Assembly (NCBI GenBank): GCA_947467405.1
Contig: CANIIN010000246.1
Coordinates: forward strand, 1-5,118
Direction: 5' to 3'
DNA from: Betaproteobacteria bacterium
GTDB taxonomy: Bacteria > Pseudomonadota > Gammaproteobacteria > Burkholderiales > SG8-39
DNA: 5,118 bases
The notes under the pieces are model-generated. The model was not told the DNA's origin, did not search any database, and saw only the letters and a list, made by a program, of their open reading frames with translations. The position numbers and the translations under genes are program-made. This document shows positions 1 to 5,118 of the stretch, piece after piece. How positions within the stretch are numbered: the stretch's first letter is position 1; every line of letters starts with the position of its first letter.

Positions 1-9
1 AAGTCGCTT

Positions 10-61
10 AGGGAAGCGCTGATCAAGTTGCGAATAGGCACAACGCCGTCGGCGCTTCCCT
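10..61 (+). promoter_or_regulatory. Long imperfect hairpin in the xdhA leader
   Basis: A perfect 9-bp inverted repeat (GGGAAGCGC at 11-19, GCGCTTCCC at 52-60) extends to positions 10/61 outward and 23/48 inward. This gives about 14 paired positions, two of them G-U wobbles (20/51 and 23/48). After a 3x3 internal loop (24-26/45-47), a further 4-bp stem (27-30 with 41-44) closes a 10-nt loop at 31-40. The wobbles pair only in RNA read from the + strand, which slightly favours a structured RNA in the xdhA leader over a DNA operator. A mobile or interspersed repeat end, or an imperfect operator for a regulator, are alternatives. The fold was done by eye and no known RNA family was confirmed. Confidence 0.5.
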
Positions 62-77
62 CTGAAGTGGGGGATAT

Positions 78-99
78 ACAAGGGGGCTTCCCCCCTTGT
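78..99 (+). terminator. Terminator-like GC-rich hairpin upstream of xdhA
   Basis: ACAAGGGGG (78-86) pairs perfectly with CCCCCTTGT (91-99) around a 4-nt CTTC loop. If the stem is taken as only the five G-C pairs, it is flanked by a short A-rich side and a TTGTT stretch at 96-100, which resembles a weak intrinsic terminator. A true T-run is missing. It ends 13 bp before the xdhA Shine-Dalgarno site. It could end transcription from an upstream gene outside the window, act as an attenuator for xdhA, or simply be a structured 5' UTR element. The hairpin is seen directly; its role is inferred. Confidence 0.4.
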
Positions 100-112
100 T
101 CAGTGAATCCTT

Positions 113-118
113 AGAGGA
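113..118 (+). promoter_or_regulatory. Shine-Dalgarno site of xdhA that decides the start
   Basis: AGAGGA lies 5 bp before the ATG at 124 but overlaps the ATG at 118. Normal spacing therefore favours initiation at 124. An in-frame TAG at 112-114 rules out any earlier start. Confidence 0.75.
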
Positions 119-123
119 TGCCC

Positions 124-1644
124 ATGAGCAATAAGGACCAGAATCCGCATAGCACAACAGGCGTGCGCTTCATCCTCGACGGCCAGGTCGTCGCGATGCG
201 CGACGTGTTGCCGACCCGCACCCTGCTGCAGGTGCTGCGCGACGACCTCGGCCGCACCGGCACCAAGGAAGGCTGCGCCGAGGGCGATTGTGGCGCCTGC
301 ACCGTGGTGGTGGGCGAATTGTGCCAGGGCGGCACTGACATTGACTATCGCGCCGTGAATTCCTGCCTCCGCTTCCTCCCCACGCTCGATGGGCGCGAGG
401 TGGTCACGGTGGAAAGTCTCAGCGCTCAGGGCGAGGCGCTGCACCCGGTGCAGCAGGCGATGATGGACAGCCATGCCTCGCAGTGCGGCTTCTGCACGCC
501 GGGCTTCGTGATGTCGCTGTTCGCGACCTATCTCTCCACACCAGACCCGAGCCGTGAGCAGGTAGTGGATGCGCTGGCCGGCAATCTGTGCCGCTGCACC
601 GGCTATCGGCCCATCATCGACGCCGGCTGCCGCATGAACGACTACCCCGAGCCGCAGCGCTGGAGTCGCGCCGATGCGCACAGCACGGCGCGCGCGGAGG
701 CTTTGCGGGCCTTGCAAGCGACGGGCGGAGTTCATTGCAGCGAACCTGTGCCGGGCTTCCACGCGCCGATGACGGTCAACGAACTGGCCCGCCTGTATGC
801 CGCGAAGCCCGATTCCCTGCTGCTGGCCGGCGGCACCGACATTGGCCTGTGGGTCACCAAGCACCTGCGCGATCTGCCGCCGCTGATCTATCTGGGTGAT
901 GTGGGTGATCTCAAACAGATCGTCGAGGTCGATGGCTGTGTCGAGATCGGCGCGGCCGTGCCGCTGGCCGATGCCTTCCCGGCCATCGTGGCGCGCTATT
1001 CGATGCTGGCTGAACTGGCCGCCCGCTTTGCCTCGCCGCCGATCCGCAACTCGGGCACGCTGTGCGGCAACATCGCCAACGGTTCGCCCATCGGCGACTC
1101 CATGCCCATCCTCATCGCGCTGGGCGCGTCGGTGGTGCTGCGTCGTGGCGACGCGGTGCGCACGCTGGTGCTGGAAGACCTGTATCTCGGCTACCAGAAA
1201 AAGGCGCTTCAGCCGGGCGAGTTCGTGGCGGCGGTGGGTATTCCGGTTTCGACGCCGGGTTACGTCGCCACCTACAAGATCGCCAAGCGCTTCGATCAGG
1301 ACATCTCGGCGGTGTGCGCGGCCTATGTGATGGACGTAAAGAACGGCGTGATCGCCGCGGCGCGCATTGCTTATGGCGGCATGGCGGCGACTCCGCAACG
1401 CGCCAAGCTCACCGAAGCCGCACTGATCGGCCAACCGTGGGCGGAGGCGAGCATGACTGCCGCACTGCCGGCACTGGCACAGGACTTCAAGCCACTCTCC
1501 GACATGCGCGCCAGCAACACCTATCGCTTGCAGGTGGCGGGCAACATGCTGAAGCGTTTTTATCTGGAACAGTCGGGCGGTGCGCCCGCGCGCGTGGACT
1601 TCGGCCCGTTCTCAACCATGGTGGCTACCGGAGGTGCGACATGA
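124..1644 (+). CDS. xdhA: Xanthine dehydrogenase small subunit XdhA (2Fe-2S and FAD)
   Basis: XdhA is the electron-transfer subunit of cytoplasmic xanthine dehydrogenase. It passes electrons from the Mo centre through two [2Fe-2S] clusters to FAD and on to NAD+. Numbered from the ATG at 124 (506 aa), a plant-type ferredoxin domain spans about 12-90 with ligands Cys51, Cys56, Cys59 and Cys81. A helical [2Fe-2S] domain follows at about 95-170 with Cys121, Cys124, Cys156 and Cys158 (CGFC and CRC motifs). The FAD domain, about 210-385, has LLLAGGTDIGL near 232 and the SPPIRNSGTLCGNIANGSPIGD segment beginning near 304, a flavin-binding signature. A CO-dehydrogenase-flavoprotein-type C-terminal domain begins around 390 (FDQDISAVCAAY). 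The length fits the split bacterial form. No Tat or Sec signal is seen, as expected for the cytosolic enzyme. The ATG at 118 would add two residues but sits on the Shine-Dalgarno site. The end overlaps xdhB by ATGA, which suggests translational coupling. All eight cluster cysteines are intact. Confidence 0.95.
   Translation: MSNKDQNPHSTTGVRFILDGQVVAMRDVLPTRTLLQVLRDDLGRTGTKEGCAEGDCGACTVVVGELCQGGTDIDYRAVNSCLRFLPTLDGREVVTVESLSAQGEALHPVQQAMMDSHASQCGFCTPGFVMSLFATYLSTPDPSREQVVDALAGNLCRCTGYRPIIDAGCRMNDYPEPQRWSRADAHSTARAEALRALQATGGVHCSEPVPGFHAPMTVNELARLYAAKPDSLLLAGGTDIGLWVTKHLRDLPPLIYLGDVGDLKQIVEVDGCVEIGAAVPLADAFPAIVARYSMLAELAARFASPPIRNSGTLCGNIANGSPIGDSMPILIALGASVVLRRGDAVRTLVLEDLYLGYQKKALQPGEFVAAVGIPVSTPGYVATYKIAKRFDQDISAVCAAYVMDVKNGVIAAARIAYGGMAATPQRAKLTEAALIGQPWAEASMTAALPALAQDFKPLSDMRASNTYRLQVAGNMLKRFYLEQSGGAPARVDFGPFSTMVATGGAT
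1630..1635 (+). promoter_or_regulatory. Strong ribosome-binding site of xdhB inside xdhA
   Basis: GGAGGT sits 5 bp before the ATG at 1641, within the last codons of xdhA. It fixes the xdhB start and, with the ATGA overlap, supports coupled and stoichiometric synthesis of the two subunits. The reading frame is open for about 190 codons further upstream, but that stretch lies inside xdhA and is not used. Confidence 0.8.
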
Positions 1645-3974
1645 GCGCGCCCGGTCTGGACGTGGGCCACGCTGACGGCGTCGGTGCGCCGCTCAAGCAC
1701 GACAGCGCGCACCTGCACGTCACCGGTCGCGCCACCTACACCGACGACATCGCGCTGCCGGCGGGCGCGCTGCACGCCGCGTTGGGCATGAGCGCCGTGG
1801 CGCATGGCCGCATTCGCAGCATGGACCTGTCCGCGGTGCGCGCGGTGCCGGGCGTGGTGTGCGTGATCGTGGCGGCCGATATTCTCGGTCACAACAGCTA
1901 CGGCCCGATCCTGGACGATGACCCGATTCTCGCCTTCGACGAAGTGCAGTGCGTGGGCCAGCCGATCTTCGCCGTGGCAGCCACCTCCACCGAGGCGGCG
2001 CGGCGCGCGGCGAAGCTGGCCAAGGTGGATTACGAAGAACTGCCGGCGATTTTGGACATCCGCAGCGCGCTGGCCGCACAGAGTTTTGTGATTCCCACAC
2101 AGACGCTGCGGCGCGGTTCGCCGACTGAGACCATGGCGGCGGCGCCGCATCGGTTGAAGGGCTCGCTGGAACTCGGCGGGCAGGAGCACTTCTATCTCGA
2201 AGGCCACATCGCTGCGGCGGTGCCCGGCGAGGACGGCGCCATGCTGGTGTACAGCTCCACCCAGCATCCCACCGAGGTGCAGCACAAGGTGGCCGAATCG
2301 CTGGGCCTGCATGCCAATGCGGTGACGGTGCAGTGCCGGCGCATGGGCGGTGGCTTCGGCGGCAAGGAAAGCCAGCCCGCGCTGTTCGCCTGCGTGGCGG
2401 CTATCCTGGCGACGAAGACCGGCAAGGCGGTGAAGATGCGCGTCGATCGCGACGCCGACATGATCATGACCGGCAAGCGCCACGACTTCGTGTCGGATTA
2501 CGAAGTCGGTTTCGACCAACGCGGCCGCATCCAGTCGCTGCGGGTGATGATCGCTTCGCGCTGCGGCTATTCGGCGGACCTCTCGGCGCCGGTGAATGAC
2601 CGCACCATCTGCCACCTCGACAACGGCTATTACCTGGAAAACGTCGAGATCGTCTCGCATCGCTGCAAGACGCACACCGTGTCGAACACCGCCTTCCGCG
2701 GCTTCGGCGGCCCGCAGGGCATGGTGGTGATCGAGAACATCGTCGACGAGATCGCCGCCACGCTGGGTCTCGATCCGCTGGACGCGCGGCGCGCCAACTA
2801 CTACGGCATCACGGACCGTAACGTTACGCACTACCAGCAGCCCGTGGAAGACAACATTCTGGAGGCCATCACCGACCAGCTGGAGGCGAGCAGCGACTAC
2901 CGTGCGCGGCGCAAGGTCATCGACGCCTTCAATGCCACCTGCCCGGTGGTGAAGCGCGGCCTGGCGTTGACGCCGGTGAAGTTCGGCATCTCCTTCAACG
3001 CCACCATCTACAACCAGGCCGGTGCGCTGGTGCACATCTACACCGATGGCACGGTACTGGTGAATCACGGCGGAACCGAAATGGGGCAGGGCCTCTACAC
3101 CAAGGTGGCGCAGGTGGTGGCGACGGAACTCGGCTTACCCATGGACAAGGTGCGCGTCTCGACCACCGACACCAGCAAGGTGCCCAATACCTCGGCCACG
3201 GCGGCCTCAAGCGGCAGTGACCTGAACGGCAAGGCGGCGCAGGCCGCGGCGGTCACGCTGCGCGAACGGTTGGTGGCGTACGCCTGCGAGCGCTACAAAC
3301 TCGACGCCAAGGACGTACGCTTCGATAACGGCAAGGTGCTGCTCGGCACGGAGACGAAGGGGTTCGCAGCCTTTGTGCGCGAGGTGTATGCGGCGCGGAT
3401 TTCGCTTTCGTCCACCGGCTACTACCGCACGCCCAAGATCCACTGGGACCGCGTCACGCTGACCGGGCGGCCGTTCTTCTATTTCTCGTATGGCGTGGCA
3501 GCGTCCGAGGTGGCCGTCGATACGCTGTCCGGCGAGACGCGCCTCGTGCAGGTGGACATCCTGCATGACGTGGGCACTTCGCTGAACCCGGCGCTGGACA
3601 TCGGCCAGATCGAAGGCGGCTTCCTGCAGGGCGCGGGCTGGCTGACCAGCGAGGAACTGTGGTGGAACGGCCGCGGTGAGCTGAAGACGCATGCGCCGTC
3701 CACGTACAAAATCCCCACCGCGCGCGACTGGCCGTTGAAGGCGACGGTGAAGCTGGTCGAGAACATGCCCAACATTGAGGACACCATCTACCGTTCCAAG
3801 GCCGTGGGCGAGCCGCCGCTGATGCTGGGCATCTCGGTGCTGCAGGCCATCCGCGATGCGGTCGGCAGCGTGGCGAAGGCCAATGGTTTGAAGACCCTGC
3901 CGCCGCTCGTCGCGCCGGCCACGCCGGAATCGGTGTTGCGCGCCATCGAGTCTTGCGAGGCGCAGTCGACGTGA
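1641..3974 (+). CDS. xdhB: Xanthine dehydrogenase large subunit XdhB (molybdopterin)
   Basis: XdhB is the catalytic subunit that hydroxylates hypoxanthine to xanthine and xanthine to urate at a molybdopterin Mo centre. With XdhA it is expected to form an (alpha-beta)2 complex like the Rhodobacter capsulatus enzyme. The 777-aa length is normal. The N-terminal a/b-hammerhead domain spans about 20-140 and the two Mo-binding domains about 165-770. By motif alignment from memory to the bovine enzyme, I can place Gln208 (Q767), Glu243 in GGGFGGKE (E802), Arg321 (R880), Arg353 and Phe355 in AFRGFGG (R912, F914), Phe452 in FGISF (F1009), Gln483 in GTEMGQG (Q1040) and the catalytic base Glu724 in AVGEPP (E1261). 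The Glu/Arg pair points to xanthine dehydrogenase rather than aldehyde oxidase. One deviation is Asn453 where the bovine enzyme has Thr1010. The start is set by the GGAGGT site and the ATGA overlap with xdhA. No signal peptide is seen. Confidence 0.95.
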   Translation: MSAPGLDVGHADGVGAPLKHDSAHLHVTGRATYTDDIALPAGALHAALGMSAVAHGRIRSMDLSAVRAVPGVVCVIVAADILGHNSYGPILDDDPILAFDEVQCVGQPIFAVAATSTEAARRAAKLAKVDYEELPAILDIRSALAAQSFVIPTQTLRRGSPTETMAAAPHRLKGSLELGGQEHFYLEGHIAAAVPGEDGAMLVYSSTQHPTEVQHKVAESLGLHANAVTVQCRRMGGGFGGKESQPALFACVAAILATKTGKAVKMRVDRDADMIMTGKRHDFVSDYEVGFDQRGRIQSLRVMIASRCGYSADLSAPVNDRTICHLDNGYYLENVEIVSHRCKTHTVSNTAFRGFGGPQGMVVIENIVDEIAATLGLDPLDARRANYYGITDRNVTHYQQPVEDNILEAITDQLEASSDYRARRKVIDAFNATCPVVKRGLALTPVKFGISFNATIYNQAGALVHIYTDGTVLVNHGGTEMGQGLYTKVAQVVATELGLPMDKVRVSTTDTSKVPNTSATAASSGSDLNGKAAQAAAVTLRERLVAYACERYKLDAKDVRFDNGKVLLGTETKGFAAFVREVYAARISLSSTGYYRTPKIHWDRVTLTGRPFFYFSYGVAASEVAVDTLSGETRLVQVDILHDVGTSLNPALDIGQIEGGFLQGAGWLTSEELWWNGRGELKTHAPSTYKIPTARDWPLKATVKLVENMPNIEDTIYRSKAVGEPPLMLGISVLQAIRDAVGSVAKANGLKTLPPLVAPATPESVLRAIESCEAQST

Positions 3975-3984
3975 GAACTTCAGA

Positions 3985-5046
3985 ATGAACGACTGGCTCG
4001 ATACGCTGAAGAATGAACTCGCCGCCGGACGCGCCATGGTGCGCGTGGTGGTGGCCGCGGTGCGCGGTTCCGCGCCGCGCGAGGCGGGGGCCTGCATGCT
4101 GGTGGGCGAGGGCAGTGTGGTTGGCACCATCGGCGGCGGCCACCTGGAATGGAAATCCATCGGCCTTGCGCGACAGATGCTCGCGAGCGGCGCGGCAGGC
4201 GAAGTGCAGTTCGACCGTCTGTCGCTGGGCGCTACGTTGGGGCAGTGCTGCGGGGGCGTGGTGGACCTGTGGTTGGAGCGTTTCGATGCGGCCGATCTGG
4301 CGTTCATCGAGGAGGCTCTGGCTGCCAGTCGTGGTGGAGAACCCATGGCCATCCGCACGGTGATCGAGTCGCAGGTGGATGCTGATGCGGCGGGCAAGCG
4401 TGCGCGGCCAGTGCGGACGTTGTGCAGCGTGGGACTGGAGATGTCGCCCGATGCACCACGTGCCGTCATCGACCGCGCAGCCGACGGCAAGACCACGCTG
4501 CTGGAACGCGTCGATCCGCAGGGCACACCGCTGTGGATTTTTGGCGCGGGCCATGTGGGCTCGGCGCTGGTGAGAACGCTGGCGGATCTGCCGATTCGCA
4601 TCACCTGGGTGGACAGTCGCGAGGAAGAATTCACCGCACGCTTTCCGCAGGGCCTGCCGGGTCATGTGACGGCGCTGCTTTCGGATTCGCCGGCCGAGGA
4701 AGTACGCGCCGCCCCGGCGGGGGCGTATTGCCTGGTGCTCACGCACAGCCACGACCTCGACTACGACATCTGTCGCGAGCTGCTGAAGAAGGGCGACTTC
4801 GCCTGGGCGGGGCTGATCGGCTCCAAGACCAAGGGCGCGAAGTTCGTGCGTCGCCTGGAGCGGCAGGGGTTTTCGAAAGAGCAGATCAAGCGTATCAATT
4901 GCCCGATCGGCGTGGACGGCATCGACAGCAAGCTGCCCGCGGCGATTGCGGTGGCCGTGGCGGCGCAGGTATTGCAGGTGATGGAGGCGAGGTTGGGGCG
5001 GTCGGTGGCTGATGTCGGTGTGCGTGCGAAGGTTGCTGCTAAATAG
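3985..5046 (+). CDS. xdhC: Xanthine dehydrogenase accessory protein XdhC
   Basis: XdhC-family proteins bind molybdenum cofactor, promote its sulfuration and deliver it to the XdhB subunit. They are not part of the finished enzyme. The 353-aa product has the N-terminal XdhC/CoxI domain, with RGSAPREAGACMLV at 27-40, GTIGGGHLEW at 47-56 and LGQCCGG at 85-91 carrying the Cys88-Cys89 pair. The C-terminal Rossmann-like domain shows WIFGAGHVGSAL at 184-195 (GxGxxG), LTHSHDLDYD at 252-261, GLIGSKTK at 277-284 and CPIGVDGIDSK at 306-316. The gene starts 10 bp after xdhB and surely shares its transcript. Its own Shine-Dalgarno site is weak: GTGAGA at 3971-3976, 8 bp before the ATG, overlaps the xdhB stop. 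This fits lower, coupled expression of a chaperone. An Ala replaces the Pro I usually expect before LGQCCGG. The protein is at the longer end for the family, with the extra length in the linker at about 110-180. Confidence 0.93.
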   Translation: MNDWLDTLKNELAAGRAMVRVVVAAVRGSAPREAGACMLVGEGSVVGTIGGGHLEWKSIGLARQMLASGAAGEVQFDRLSLGATLGQCCGGVVDLWLERFDAADLAFIEEALAASRGGEPMAIRTVIESQVDADAAGKRARPVRTLCSVGLEMSPDAPRAVIDRAADGKTTLLERVDPQGTPLWIFGAGHVGSALVRTLADLPIRITWVDSREEEFTARFPQGLPGHVTALLSDSPAEEVRAAPAGAYCLVLTHSHDLDYDICRELLKKGDFAWAGLIGSKTKGAKFVRRLERQGFSKEQIKRINCPIGVDGIDSKLPAAIAVAVAAQVLQVMEARLGRSVADVGVRAKVAAK

Positions 5047-5070
5047 CGACTGACTCCTTCCACGAACTCC

Positions 5071-5100
5071 GTCATTCCCGCGGAAGCGGGAATCCAGTGT
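5071..5100. repeat. Hairpin repeat of the interspersed ATTCCCGC/GCGGGAAT type
   Basis: ATTCCCGC (5074-5081) and GCGGGAAT (5086-5093) form a perfect 8-bp stem with a GGAA loop, flanked by GTC and CCAGTG. Elements with this core and flanks occur in many copies between genes of Xanthomonadales, and a related core is found in Neisseria repeats; this is from memory. It begins 24 bp after the xdhC stop. No T-run follows, so it is not a classical terminator, though it may stabilise the 3' end of the operon mRNA. The repeat may continue past the window edge. The strand is arbitrary because the core is palindromic. Confidence 0.7.
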
Positions 5101-5118
5101 CTTTGGCTGAGTGTGGTG

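Noticed and set aside
75..80. TATACA as a possible -10 box
   Set aside because: No acceptable -35 hexamer lies 16-18 bp upstream, and transcription would start inside the 78-99 hairpin. This is too weak to list as a promoter.
67..114. Possible GTG-started leader peptide of 15 codons ending in TAG
   Set aside because: No Shine-Dalgarno site precedes it and the frame runs through the GC hairpin. Nothing supports translation.
893..910. Near-tandem 9-bp repeat (CTGGGTGAT, GTGGGTGAT)
   Set aside because: It encodes the LGDVGDL segment of the XdhA FAD domain in the correct frame, and ordinary coding constraint explains it.
100..1434. Long open frame on the - strand opposite xdhA
   Set aside because: It is rich in Arg, His, Ala and Gln, has no recognisable motif, and mirrors the codon bias of a high-GC gene on the other strand. 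xdhA is unambiguous here.
1062..1640. Upstream in-frame extension of xdhB
   Set aside because: The frame is open by chance inside xdhA. The GGAGGT site at 1630-1635, the ATGA overlap and family length all place the start at 1641.
1560..3068. 502-codon open frame on the - strand opposite xdhB
   Set aside because: Its composition (His/Arg/Ala-rich) and lack of any domain mark it as a shadow of the well-conserved xdhB frame.
3207..4634. 475-codon open frame on the - strand across xdhB and xdhC
   Set aside because: It spans the junction of two certain genes on the other strand and shows no domain; this is typical of GC-rich antisense frames.

Overview
The window holds one complete, tightly packed operon for the bacterial molybdenum hydroxylase xanthine dehydrogenase, all on the + strand. 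Gene order is xdhA (Fe-S/FAD subunit), xdhB (molybdopterin subunit) and xdhC (cofactor-insertion accessory protein). The base composition is GC-rich. The split xdhA/xdhB arrangement with a linked xdhC is typical of Proteobacteria. The downstream hairpin repeat (core ATTCCCGC/GCGGGAAT) is of a kind common in Xanthomonadales, so I favour a Rhodanobacter/Dyella/Luteibacter-like gammaproteobacterium. A betaproteobacterium is not excluded, and the assignment is inference.

Layout: positions 1-123 are a non-coding leader with no supported ORF. It contains a long imperfect hairpin (10-61), a second compact GC-rich hairpin (78-99) and the Shine-Dalgarno site of xdhA. xdhA runs 124-1644. xdhB (1641-3974) overlaps its end by ATGA and has its own strong ribosome-binding site. 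xdhC (3985-5046) follows after 10 bp. Positions 5047-5118 carry the hairpin repeat and no gene.

How the genes work together: XdhB binds and hydroxylates hypoxanthine or xanthine at the Mo centre. Electrons pass through the two [2Fe-2S] clusters of XdhA to its FAD and then to NAD+, giving urate and NADH. XdhC holds and matures the molybdenum cofactor and loads it into XdhB. All expected cluster ligands and nearly all active-site residues are present, so the operon looks functional. The enzyme itself is a well-known system and I see no novel protein system here. The parts most worth a second look are the structured leader, where mutually exclusive pairings can be drawn, and a Thr-to-Asn change next to the substrate-binding Phe of XdhB.
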